From the NCBI GenBank assembly GCA_020636435.1, contig JACJXX010000001.1:620001-684000 (forward strand): a DNA stretch of 64,000 nucleotides. The letters are read 5' to 3'. Numbering within the stretch: the stretch's first letter is position 1; every line of letters begins with the position of its first letter. The DNA is from Lewinellaceae bacterium (GTDB lineage: Bacteria > Bacteroidota > Bacteroidia > Chitinophagales > Saprospiraceae). The translations under genes were made by a program, and so were the position numbers. Of this stretch, positions 36,182 through 45,359 are shown piece after piece. Under the pieces are notes generated by a model. The model made no database searches, was not told the DNA's origin, and saw nothing but the letters and a program-made list of their open reading frames with translations.

Positions 36182-37777
36182 ATGAGAAATTTAAAGATTG
36201 TTTTATTCATCTCTTGCTCCTTACTGTTGGGAGTAACCGCTTGCTTTTTTTCTAACGATAACCCTCTTGAAGTAGATTCAGAGTTAGGAGAAAGCCCTGA
36301 AATAAAGGAAATACAAAAAGATGAAAGCGCCAACCTGAAAATAATAGCTGCAAGGGGCTACAGCGATGGAGCGAACATCGTCCTGGAGCGCAAATCCGAC
36401 GGTGGGTTCAATCCCATCTCCTTCCAAAAACTGGACGGCTCTACTTTTTTGGACAGGAGCCTGGACAAGGAGCGGGAAACCACTTATTTCTATCGCTTTA
36501 AGGTCGAAAAGGACGGCTTTCAGTCGGATTACTCCAACGAAAAGGAATTTGAATACACGAGTGACTTCCTGAATGCGCCCACCAATTTTCGGGCCACCAT
36601 AATTGAAAATGAAGGAATCTTATTGGAATGGCAAGATAATAGCAACAATGAAGCGAAATACTTTTTAAGAAAGTTTCAAAATGACCCGATAGGAGACGAA
36701 GACATTGAACCAAATGAGGTTAGTTTTAAGGATATTATCCCCTTTCCGGAAAACAGCCCTGTCAACCGCTCATACCGGCTACAGGCCCGAAGTGCCGACA
36801 GAGCTTCGGACTGGGCAGTAATTGACAACATCGTTTACACCGGCTTCGCCCCGCCCACCAACCTGCGGGTCACAGACACCAGCTACAACCAATTCACCAT
36901 TGAATGGGCGGACAATAGCGGGATAGAAGAAAACTATGCGGTTGAAAGAAAAAAGGACGAAGGCGATTTTCAAAAAATTGCCACTCGGCCTAAAAATACC
37001 GCCATGTTCGTTGACGAAATAACCGAATCCGGCTTATATACCTACCGGGTGCAGGCAACCAATAACGACCTCCATTCGCTTTATTCCAATGAAGTCTCCC
37101 ATCAGTTTTATGATTTGTTGCCCCGGCTAATAGTCTGTTATCCCTTTAACGGCAATGCGAAAAACGAATGCGGCGATGAATATCACGGGGAAGTATTCGG
37201 AGCTACGTTGACAGCCGACCGGAAAAACCAGGCCAATTCCGCTTATTATTTTAACGGGAACAGCTATATAAACCTGGGAGGCAACAGCGAAATCGTCTCG
37301 GTGCCTTTCGCTCTTTCGGTTTGGATCAAGCCCACTCAATGGTTAAATACAGGAGACCCGGATTTTAATTGGTCTGCTATTATAAATAAATTTGGACTCT
37401 TTGGGTTTGAGACTCAAGGATGGTATCTGGGAATACATCCGATAAAACAAATCAGTATCACATTAGATAAAGATGCCGTCAGAGGGGGAAACATCACGCT
37501 GGGACAATGGACGCATATTGTTGCTAATTTCAATGGTTCAAAACTCGAATTATACCAGGATGGTGAACTGGTTGCTTCCAAACAATCAAGCACGACCATT
37601 ACCACTAACCTGTTTTGTGCGGCGATAGGCGATGGATCCTGCTGTCTCCCATCCTCGTCGTCCTGCCAGGACAATTTGTTTCCCGAACATGAAAATTTTA
37701 TCGGTGCCATCGACGACATCAAAATATTTCAACGGGCCTTAACCCCCGAGGAAGTGGAAGCCCTCTATCTCGAGTAA
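36182..37777 (+). CDS. Fn3 and LamG-like domain lipoprotein
   Basis: This encodes 531 aa. The N-terminus IVLFISCSLLLGVTAC has a lipobox (Cys ~21), so an outer-membrane lipoprotein is expected. Two to three fibronectin type III domains follow (LLEWQDNSNNEAKYFLRKF about residues 130-220; FTIEWADNSGIEENYAVERK about 235-310). From ~320 a concanavalin-type LamG domain follows (AYYFNGNSYINLGG, FALSVWIKPTQWL, WTHIVANFNGSKLELYQDGE, FIGAIDDIKIFQRALTPEEV). Such proteins bind glycans or proteins at the surface. It ends the five-gene AT-rich block. Confidence 0.8.
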   Translation: MRNLKIVLFISCSLLLGVTACFFSNDNPLEVDSELGESPEIKEIQKDESANLKIIAARGYSDGANIVLERKSDGGFNPISFQKLDGSTFLDRSLDKERETTYFYRFKVEKDGFQSDYSNEKEFEYTSDFLNAPTNFRATIIENEGILLEWQDNSNNEAKYFLRKFQNDPIGDEDIEPNEVSFKDIIPFPENSPVNRSYRLQARSADRASDWAVIDNIVYTGFAPPTNLRVTDTSYNQFTIEWADNSGIEENYAVERKKDEGDFQKIATRPKNTAMFVDEITESGLYTYRVQATNNDLHSLYSNEVSHQFYDLLPRLIVCYPFNGNAKNECGDEYHGEVFGATLTADRKNQANSAYYFNGNSYINLGGNSEIVSVPFALSVWIKPTQWLNTGDPDFNWSAIINKFGLFGFETQGWYLGIHPIKQISITLDKDAVRGGNITLGQWTHIVANFNGSKLELYQDGELVASKQSSTTITTNLFCAAIGDGSCCLPSSSSCQDNLFPEHENFIGAIDDIKIFQRALTPEEVEALYLE

Positions 37778-37816
37778 GGCTCTGTTGATGGAAGGTGTCC
37801 TTCTTGATTTTAGAAT

Positions 37817-37897
37817 ACCGGGGACGCTGCGATAAGCAAAGTGATAACGAGCAACCGTTTGACAATGTTCAACTCCGTAACACTCAGCGTCCCCGGT
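37817..37897. repeat. 13-bp perfect inverted repeat downstream of lipoprotein gene
   Basis: ACCGGGGACGCTG (37817-37829) and CAGCGTCCCCGGT (37885-37897) are perfect complements enclosing 55 bp. The long loop and the lack of a T-run argue against a simple terminator; a small mobile or palindromic element at the edge of the AT-rich block is possible. The rest of the 316-bp gap shows nothing clear. Confidence 0.5.
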
Positions 37898-38093
37898 GGT
37901 TTACCTAAAAGCACCTGCCTGCGAAAACTCATCGGCATCCCATATTCTCCAAACAAAAACCCAATATTTCCTTTCCTCAAATTTACTGCCCCCAAAAAAA
38001 AATCATTACATTGCTTTCTCTGTCCATAAAAAACTGAGGCTGATAACAGCTATGGCGACCTTTTGAGGGTCTCCATTGTTCAAACAACACCTT

Positions 38094-39230
38094 ATGAAAA
38101 CACCTATGACGCTTGGCCTGTTCTTGCTAGTTTTTCTGCAACTGCATGCCCAGGATCCCTTCTACATCCACTTCTTCAACAACAAATCCGGCTTCAACCC
38201 GGCACTCACCGGGATGAGCGGCGCGCTGACCGTCAATGCCAAATACAAGAGCCAGTGGCAGGACAAGCCCACGCCGAGTTATACCTCGGGGGCCGTCAAC
38301 CTGGAAGAGAGCTTACCGTGCAGCACGTTGGATTATGGTTTCCATTTCAATTTCGACGAAGAAGGGGACGGCCGCTTCCGCACCTACGATTTTGGGTTTA
38401 AATTTGCCGGGACGGCACCCTTCGAGGTGGGCAATTCCCTTCAGAACCTGCGTTTCGGAGGCACGTTGCAGTGGTCTTATAAAACCGTCGACTACCGTAA
38501 GCTCACCTTTTCCGACCAGTTTGACCCAAAGCTCGGGGCCATATACCCCACCTCCTTCATTCCGCCCAACGACGGGCGGTCCTTCGTCTTTTTTGCGCCG
38601 GCGGTGGGCTTTGCCCATCAGGTGCTGTTCGACCAGAACGACAAGCGGTCACCTAGCCTAACGTGGGGGCTCAGCCTGCATAACGCCTATTCTATCGGGC
38701 CCCGGCACCTTGGCAACGAGGAATCTATCCTCGGCATAGGGACCAGGATACCTCAGCGTATTGTCGGTTTTCTTGAAGTGGAACTCATCCCCTACAACAG
38801 CGCGCGCCACTACCTCAGCGTACGCCCCCTGCTGATGATGCAACGGCAGTCCGGCCTTCACTATTTCGAGGCGGGAAGCCGCCTGAGCCTCAGTAGGCTG
38901 GCCACCTTTGGACTCTTTTACCACTTCAACCAGCCCCCCTACGAGGGCAGGAATACCAATTGGTTCAGCTTTTCCCTCGAGTTCGGCAGCATCGTCGCCG
39001 AGGGCAAACGCATCGACCTGGGGTTCGCCTATTCGAACAACTTCTCAGGTCTGCGCAACGCCATCGGGCCCGTCTTCGAGGTGTCTCTCGCTCTGCATTT
39101 CGCCGACAGCCCAGGTTGCCGGCTCATGGGCAGAGAAGATGAAATGAACTATGGCAATATCGTGCGCTGCCCTAATATTGCCGCTTCGGACCGCAGGAAG
39201 ATGTATGAAAATATTTGGTATAAGCGATAA
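38094..39230 (+). CDS. PorP/SprF-family type IX secretion outer-membrane protein
   Basis: This encodes 378 aa from the ATG at 38094 (signal LGLFLLVFLQLHAQ). The family opening DPFYIHFFNNKSGFNPALTG, with YKSQWQDKPTPSYTSGAV after it, is diagnostic. The remainder is an amphipathic beta-barrel with periodic aromatic strands. PorP/SprF proteins are integral outer-membrane proteins that help export or anchor large gliding/adhesin substrates with type B sorting domains, usually encoded beside them. Here the 1970-aa PKD gene follows after 11 bp, so the two form an operon. Confidence 0.9.
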   Translation: MKTPMTLGLFLLVFLQLHAQDPFYIHFFNNKSGFNPALTGMSGALTVNAKYKSQWQDKPTPSYTSGAVNLEESLPCSTLDYGFHFNFDEEGDGRFRTYDFGFKFAGTAPFEVGNSLQNLRFGGTLQWSYKTVDYRKLTFSDQFDPKLGAIYPTSFIPPNDGRSFVFFAPAVGFAHQVLFDQNDKRSPSLTWGLSLHNAYSIGPRHLGNEESILGIGTRIPQRIVGFLEVELIPYNSARHYLSVRPLLMMQRQSGLHYFEAGSRLSLSRLATFGLFYHFNQPPYEGRNTNWFSFSLEFGSIVAEGKRIDLGFAYSNNFSGLRNAIGPVFEVSLALHFADSPGCRLMGREDEMNYGNIVRCPNIAASDRRKMYENIWYKR

Positions 39231-39241
39231 CCCCTTTTGTT

Positions 39242-42200
39242 ATGAAAAAAATAATCCTCTTTGCGCTTTCAGCTCTTAGTGCGAATGCGGCCATGGCGCA
39301 ACCAGACTGCACCGATAGTTCGTGTGGAACGGTAACACCTGAATGGGGCCTGGTAGGAGAAGGCGAAACCAGTGTTTGCGAGGGTACTCCATTTGAATTA
39401 ACGGGTGCCAGCTCAATGCCACTGAGCAATATCGATGATTTCCATTGGTTTATTATGAATTCCAGCTTTAGCTTGTTATTCGACACCCTTCTCACTGATG
39501 CCAGCGAGGTGCCTTATCTAGTTGAAGTTTCCGACTCTGTGGCCTGCCAGGCTGTCAGTGGAGTTGTCAAATTATGGGTAGCTCTACAGGTAACCAGTCC
39601 TCCCTGCAATAACGGTCAGAGCGAAAGTTGTTGGGTAAAAATCGCCCCCCTCACCGTCAACCTGCTGCCCCGGGCGGCCTTTTCCGTCCTGGATGCCGCG
39701 TTTTCGAATGAAGTATGTGTGAATACGGAATTCGCGCTAACCGACTCCAGTTGCCACGCCACCGACTACTTCTGGGATTTTGGCGATGGCACGACCTTCG
39801 ATGGGCCCAACCCCGTTCATCAGTATAATCAAACTGGAACTTACACCGCTTCCCTCACAGTCAGCAACAGTTGCGGATCAGATACTTATACCCGCACCAT
39901 AGAGGTGGTCGACGACCCCGCAGCGGGGTTCACCTCTTCGCTGGCTACCGATGATTACTGCTTCCCGGCAACCGTACAACTAAACGACGCCTCCAACCAA
40001 TGGAGTCACATCTCTTGGGAAATCCTGCCGGAAGACAGCACTTTGTGGTGCCTTACGGATACCTTGATGAGCCTGGGAGACGATACTATCGAAGTCGAAT
40101 TCAAACAGCCGGGAGATTACAAAGTCACCCTAACGGCGGCCAATGCCTGCGGGATAGACATGCTCATGGATACGATTTCCATTTATACCGATCCTTTTAT
40201 CAGTTTATTCAGCCCGGGCTCGTTCTGCGACTCCGCTATTCTTTCTTCTGCCGATTTGAGTTTTGTGGACACTGGCGACATCCACACCTATACCTGGATT
40301 TTTGACAACGCCTCTCAAAACACCGCCACTAGCCCGGTATTTACCAATATCGCGTTTTATGAGTCCGGCAATATCATCTTGATAGCCGAAGGCTTTTGCG
40401 ATACGCTCACGCAGACGGTGCCGGTCGGCGTGGTGACCAGCGCCCCCATTAGTTTTGACAGCATCCCCGCCAGCATTTGCCAGAATCAGGGACCCGTGAT
40501 GCTGGATGTTACTCCCGGCGGCGGGGATTGGTCGGGGCTGGCCCCGGCAATACTGTCTACCGACGGCCTGCTTAACCCCGGCATGTTAGCCCCCAGCACG
40601 TATACCCTCACCTACACCGTCGGAGATGAGGACTGCCGCAAGGAGGAATCTATCGATATTGAAATATTGCCCCCTCCGCAGGTGAACCTCGGTGCCGAAC
40701 CGCCTGCCTGCGATAGCCTCCTGTTTACCCCGAATGTAACTTACCAGGGAACCATCGATACTTATGCCTGGACTTTCCCTGGGGCCGACCCGCCTAACTC
40801 AGACATGGCCAACCCCGGCAGTATTCTGTTCTCCAGCCCGGACACAATAGACGTGATCATCGAAACCGGGGGGACCTGTGGAACCGTCGCCGACACCGTT
40901 ACCCTCGAAATCCAACAAAACGTCAACCTGGCTATTGAACCGGTTGATAGCCTCTACTGCTTGGACGCCGAGCCCGACACCCTCCAGGCCGATCCCGGCG
41001 GCGGAATCTGGCAGGGTACCGGCATTGCCAATGGCATTCTCGGCATATTTGACCCCGGAAGGCCCGATGTTGCCCCGGGCCAAACCTACCTCATCACTTA
41101 TACCTACACAAGCGGCGCCTGCACCGCCCAGATGACAGTCGATATTGAAATGGCCAATTCGGTGGCCGTGACCGTAGATACCGCCATCCTGTGCATCGAC
41201 GGGCAGCCGCAATTGCTTGTCGGCAATCCGGACGGGGGTTTCTGGAGCGGGCAGGGCGTGGATTCCAACGGGATTTTTCATCCCGATTCCGTTGGTATGG
41301 CCGGCGATTATCCGGTGCTGTATGAATACGAAGATTCCAATGACTGCCCGTCTGAAGCCACTGGCTTGGTTATCGTAGAAAACCCACCGCAGGCTTCACT
41401 GTCAGACACCACCCAGCTGTGTATAGCCGATTTCGACGTAAGCCTGGAAGCGGCTTTCAACTATTCTGTAAGCCCGGAAGGCGGCACGACAACTTGGAGC
41501 GGCCCGGGCGTCGACGGCACTGTATTCAATGCCGTTTCAGGTACTGACACCCTTGACGCAGGCTTCCATATCATCCAGCTCGAATACCGGCGCAACGACT
41601 GCGTCATTCGCAACAGCGCCGTCATTGAGCTGATCCCTACCCCGGAGATTGACCTTTTGGCGGACACCATCGTTTGCATTTCCGACGAATTCCTGCAATT
41701 GCAATCCAACCTTGCCGGAATCTGGTCGGGCGGCCCCGGCATCGTCGACGCGGTTGCCGGACTGATCAACCTCGACACCGCCAGGGGAGGTACCCACCAG
41801 TACACTTTCACGTTTGCCCCCAGCACCAGTTGCGAAAACAGCGGCAACGTCACTGTGCAGGTCATTGATCTGCGCGACCAGGTCGACGCCGGGCCGGATG
41901 TTGGGATTTGCGACAGTCTGTCTGCAATTACCCTTACCGACCAAAGCCCGATCGATGGTTTTTGGGACAACCCAACAGTAATTAACGGCGTGATCAACCT
42001 CACGCCACTCGAAAGGGATGTCCCCTACGCCTACTCTTATTGCATAGAAAGCGAGCTGGCCCTTGGTTGCCGTGCGTGTGACACCCTGTCCTTCATCATC
42101 CATTCCAACCCCTCGGCGGATTTTGAAACCGATGACCTGCCCTGCGTCGGGAGAGAATTCAGCTTTTTGAACAATTCTACCGGCGCCTTGAATTACTACT

Positions 42201-45154
42201 GGGATTTCGGCAACCCCACTGACCCGAATGATACCAGTACGCTCGAAGACCCCACTTACGATGAATATACTGATCGGGATACCTTCACCATCACCCTCGT
42301 CAGCGAATCGGAGTTCGGATGCAGAGACACCTTTTCCCGGAACCTCTACGTGACTACCCCGCCGGCAGTTGATTTTACGCTGGCTTCCGACGAAGGCTGC
42401 GCCCCCTTCGAAGTACTGGCTACCAACAACAGCTACGGGGACAGCATCACGCAGATGTGGTGTATCGCCGGCGATACCATCCTGGGTGCTGCATTCGACA
42501 GTATATTCCTGGACAGCATCACTACCGATTCCATTTTCGATATCGTTTTAAAAGTCGAAAACTTCTGCGGACCGGACAGCTTGACGCGGCAGATTCTGGT
42601 CCATCCCTACCCTATTGTCAACTTCGGCATCAACGTGGACGAAGGCTGCTCCCCCCTGGAAATTGAGTTTTCCAACACCACTGTGGGCCAGCCGGACAGC
42701 TTTTTTTGGGACCTGGGTTTTCCTGACTCTATCTTTATGGACGCCCTGCCTCCCAATCAAACCTACACCACTTCCGACGACGAGATTTCAACCTATACCA
42801 TTACCCTGATCGCCAAAAATGATTGCGGCGCCGATACCGTTTCCAGGGAAATCACCGTTTACCCCCCTGATATTAAAGCCTTCATCGGGCAAGACACCCT
42901 GAAGGGCTGCCCTCCACTCACGGTAGAACTGGAAAACCACGCTACTGTTGGGGCGGTCAGCAGTTGGATATTTATCGACCCCAACGGGGAGCAGAGCGGG
43001 AGCGAGGAAACGAACCCTACTGTCATTTTTGAAGTCCCCGGCTGGCACACCATCCTTTTATCCGCAACGCGGTGCGGAACGCACTGGGATACGGCTTATG
43101 TGGAGGTACTGGAGCCGCCAATTGCCAGCTTTACTCATCCGCCAGCCGTTTGCCAGGGAGCACCCATCACGTTTGCCAACACCTCTGAAAACGACAGTGG
43201 GAGTGGATGGGATTTTGGGGATGGCAGCCCTCCTTCAGACCTTAATTCACCTACGCATGTTTTTGATACGTCCGGAACATTTACCGTCACCCTGACTGCC
43301 TATTCCGAAGTAAACAACTGCCCGGCCACCTTCGAAAGCACCGTCCTGGTGTACGAAAAACCGCAGGCAGGTTTTGACGCTTCTGCCTTGAACGGTTGCG
43401 CGCCCCTGACGATTGATGTCAACAATCTCAGCGACGGCAACGACCCATTCGACTACACCTGGGAGGTAATGCCTAACACCAGCAACCCTTCAGGTTCTAA
43501 CGTAGAGAACCCGACGTTTACCTTTACTGAATCCGGCAATTATTTTGTTCACCTTACTGTCGAGGACATCAATGGTTGCCTTTCTGACACCGCCATCCTG
43601 AATATTTTCGTTTACGAAGACCCCGTCAGCCGCTTTTTCGTCGACAATGAAAGCTACTGCCTGGGCTACGATTCCATTTTTTCAACTAATACCTCCCAGG
43701 GCGCTATTTCCTACAAGTGGTTCTTCCAGGGAGGGCCCTTCTCCACCTACGAGCCGGTTTTTATTCCCACGGAAGACGGCGTCCAGGAGATCAGCCTCAT
43801 CGCGGAAAACAGCCATGGATGCCTCGACACCTTCAGCCGGCTTGTGGAAATACTGCCTTCGCCGGAAGCCGCGTTCAGCCTCGGGTCTGCCGTGGGCTGC
43901 CAGCCTTTGTCCGTTAGCTTTTCCAATACATCCACCGGAGCGGATACCTACCACTGGTTCTTTGGCAACGGCGATACTTCCATGTTTATGAATTCGTCAA
44001 CCGAGTATATGGACAGCGGCGCCTTCGAAGCCCTGTTGGTCGCCGTCAACAGCAACGGCTGCCCTTCGGATTCTGCGTGGGCGGAGGTCATTGTCCGGCC
44101 AAAGCCAACGGCGGCCTTTTCTCATTTTAAACCCAAACAATGCGGCGCGCCGGCGGAAGTCTTTTTTGAAAATCTTTCGGACGGAAACTACCTCTATAAC
44201 TGGGACTTTGGCGATGGCTCCGGTCCTTCTTCCCAAGCAGATCCGACACATACCTATCGAGAGGCGGGATTGTATCCTGCCATCCTGATCGCGGAGAACG
44301 AACACAACTGCCGGGATACGGCTATTCAGGAGGTGGACATTTTCGGTCAGCCGCAAGCGGCACTGCAACTCTCTCACGTCGTAGGCTGCGAGCCCCTGGC
44401 GGTTACGGTCAGTAATGCTTCCGCTCAGGCATCGCAGTATTTTTTTAATGGAAACCCTGCTTTTGAAGATTCAAGCTCGCTCGAATTGAATTTCGAAGAA
44501 TCTGGTACTTTCGACATCGAGCTGATCGCCGTTTACAACGAATTCTGCACGGATACCCTGAATATCGCTGAGGCCATTACTATCTATGATACTCCATCGG
44601 CACGGTTTTTCTACGAGGCCGACAACAATGAGAATATCATCGGCGATGTCCAGTTCATCAACAATTCCATTGACGGAGACCGCTTTCTCTGGGATTTTGG
44701 AGATGGCACCCAGTCCGATGAATACGAACCGTTCCACGAGTACAACATCAACCGTGCCATCTCGGTATTGCTCACTGCCTATAACGACAATGGTGGCGCG
44801 TTTACCTGCGTTGACGATACCCTACAGAGCATAGAGCCTGAATGGATCAGTACTTTTTTTGCTCCAAACGCTTTCTCCCCGGAATATGGAGAAGAAGGTG
44901 TCCAGGTATTTAAACCGGTGGGGATAGGCATAGCCGAGTATGAGATCAGCGTCTATTCTCCTTACGGCCAGCTGGTATGGCATTCCACCGCTCTGGAGGG
45001 TTTTCAACCTGCCGGGCAGTGGGACGGCACCTTTCAGGAAGGGGGGCAAAAGGACGAGCTGCTGCCGCAGGGTTCTTATACCTGGATGGCTGTAATGACG
45101 TTTTTGAACGGGGAGAGGAGGAAGGTGACGGGATCGGTTACTTTGCTCCGGTGA
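39242..45154 (+). CDS. Giant PKD-repeat adhesin-like protein with T9SS type B (CHU_C) sorting domain
   Basis: This encodes 1970 aa with a signal peptide (KIILFALSALSANAAMAQ). At least seven PKD-like repeats are marked by xWDFGDGx (e.g. DYFWDFGDGTTFDG, GSGWDFGDGSPPSD, YNWDFGDGSGPS, FLWDFGDGTQSDEY), mixed with Ig-like 'GGxWSGxG' modules between ~430 and 900. The end (FAPNAFSPEYGEEGVQVFKP, YSPYGQLVW, LPQGSYTWMAVMTF) is the gliding-motility type B C-terminal domain. The protein should be T9SS-exported and held at the surface with its PorP/SprF partner. Ca-binding or adhesion is likely, but the ligand is unknown. Confidence 0.9.
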   Translation: MKKIILFALSALSANAAMAQPDCTDSSCGTVTPEWGLVGEGETSVCEGTPFELTGASSMPLSNIDDFHWFIMNSSFSLLFDTLLTDASEVPYLVEVSDSVACQAVSGVVKLWVALQVTSPPCNNGQSESCWVKIAPLTVNLLPRAAFSVLDAAFSNEVCVNTEFALTDSSCHATDYFWDFGDGTTFDGPNPVHQYNQTGTYTASLTVSNSCGSDTYTRTIEVVDDPAAGFTSSLATDDYCFPATVQLNDASNQWSHISWEILPEDSTLWCLTDTLMSLGDDTIEVEFKQPGDYKVTLTAANACGIDMLMDTISIYTDPFISLFSPGSFCDSAILSSADLSFVDTGDIHTYTWIFDNASQNTATSPVFTNIAFYESGNIILIAEGFCDTLTQTVPVGVVTSAPISFDSIPASICQNQGPVMLDVTPGGGDWSGLAPAILSTDGLLNPGMLAPSTYTLTYTVGDEDCRKEESIDIEILPPPQVNLGAEPPACDSLLFTPNVTYQGTIDTYAWTFPGADPPNSDMANPGSILFSSPDTIDVIIETGGTCGTVADTVTLEIQQNVNLAIEPVDSLYCLDAEPDTLQADPGGGIWQGTGIANGILGIFDPGRPDVAPGQTYLITYTYTSGACTAQMTVDIEMANSVAVTVDTAILCIDGQPQLLVGNPDGGFWSGQGVDSNGIFHPDSVGMAGDYPVLYEYEDSNDCPSEATGLVIVENPPQASLSDTTQLCIADFDVSLEAAFNYSVSPEGGTTTWSGPGVDGTVFNAVSGTDTLDAGFHIIQLEYRRNDCVIRNSAVIELIPTPEIDLLADTIVCISDEFLQLQSNLAGIWSGGPGIVDAVAGLINLDTARGGTHQYTFTFAPSTSCENSGNVTVQVIDLRDQVDAGPDVGICDSLSAITLTDQSPIDGFWDNPTVINGVINLTPLERDVPYAYSYCIESELALGCRACDTLSFIIHSNPSADFETDDLPCVGREFSFLNNSTGALNYYWDFGNPTDPNDTSTLEDPTYDEYTDRDTFTITLVSESEFGCRDTFSRNLYVTTPPAVDFTLASDEGCAPFEVLATNNSYGDSITQMWCIAGDTILGAAFDSIFLDSITTDSIFDIVLKVENFCGPDSLTRQILVHPYPIVNFGINVDEGCSPLEIEFSNTTVGQPDSFFWDLGFPDSIFMDALPPNQTYTTSDDEISTYTITLIAKNDCGADTVSREITVYPPDIKAFIGQDTLKGCPPLTVELENHATVGAVSSWIFIDPNGEQSGSEETNPTVIFEVPGWHTILLSATRCGTHWDTAYVEVLEPPIASFTHPPAVCQGAPITFANTSENDSGSGWDFGDGSPPSDLNSPTHVFDTSGTFTVTLTAYSEVNNCPATFESTVLVYEKPQAGFDASALNGCAPLTIDVNNLSDGNDPFDYTWEVMPNTSNPSGSNVENPTFTFTESGNYFVHLTVEDINGCLSDTAILNIFVYEDPVSRFFVDNESYCLGYDSIFSTNTSQGAISYKWFFQGGPFSTYEPVFIPTEDGVQEISLIAENSHGCLDTFSRLVEILPSPEAAFSLGSAVGCQPLSVSFSNTSTGADTYHWFFGNGDTSMFMNSSTEYMDSGAFEALLVAVNSNGCPSDSAWAEVIVRPKPTAAFSHFKPKQCGAPAEVFFENLSDGNYLYNWDFGDGSGPSSQADPTHTYREAGLYPAILIAENEHNCRDTAIQEVDIFGQPQAALQLSHVVGCEPLAVTVSNASAQASQYFFNGNPAFEDSSSLELNFEESGTFDIELIAVYNEFCTDTLNIAEAITIYDTPSARFFYEADNNENIIGDVQFINNSIDGDRFLWDFGDGTQSDEYEPFHEYNINRAISVLLTAYNDNGGAFTCVDDTLQSIEPEWISTFFAPNAFSPEYGEEGVQVFKPVGIGIAEYEISVYSPYGQLVWHSTALEGFQPAGQWDGTFQEGGQKDELLPQGSYTWMAVMTFLNGERRKVTGSVTLLR

Positions 45155-45175
45155 GGGCGAGGTAGTGTGCAAAAA

Positions 45176-45290
45176 GGGATAGTATCCTGATTCTTTAAGT
45201 TTAATTAAGATTTTTTAGGATCGTAGATCGTACCGGGAACGATCTTAACGAATCCTGGCAAATCTGAATTAATCAGGGTACTATCACCCC
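45176..45290. repeat. ~115-bp near-continuous imperfect palindrome between convergent genes
   Basis: Arms GGGATAGTATCCTGATT (45176-45192) and AATCAGGGTACTATCACCCC (45271-45290) pair; pairing continues inwards through TTAATTAAGAT / AAATCTGAATT, AGGAT / ATCCT and GATCGT / ACGATC to a central loop near 45231. It lies between the stops of the PKD gene and the McrB-like gene, so it may end transcription in both directions, or it may be a palindromic mobile element. Confidence 0.65.
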
Positions 45291-45359
45291 AAGGGGCTTT
45301 TGGCACAACCCCATCAGTTATTAGTTATGTAGAAGGGGGGGAACAAGCTGCACTACTTT

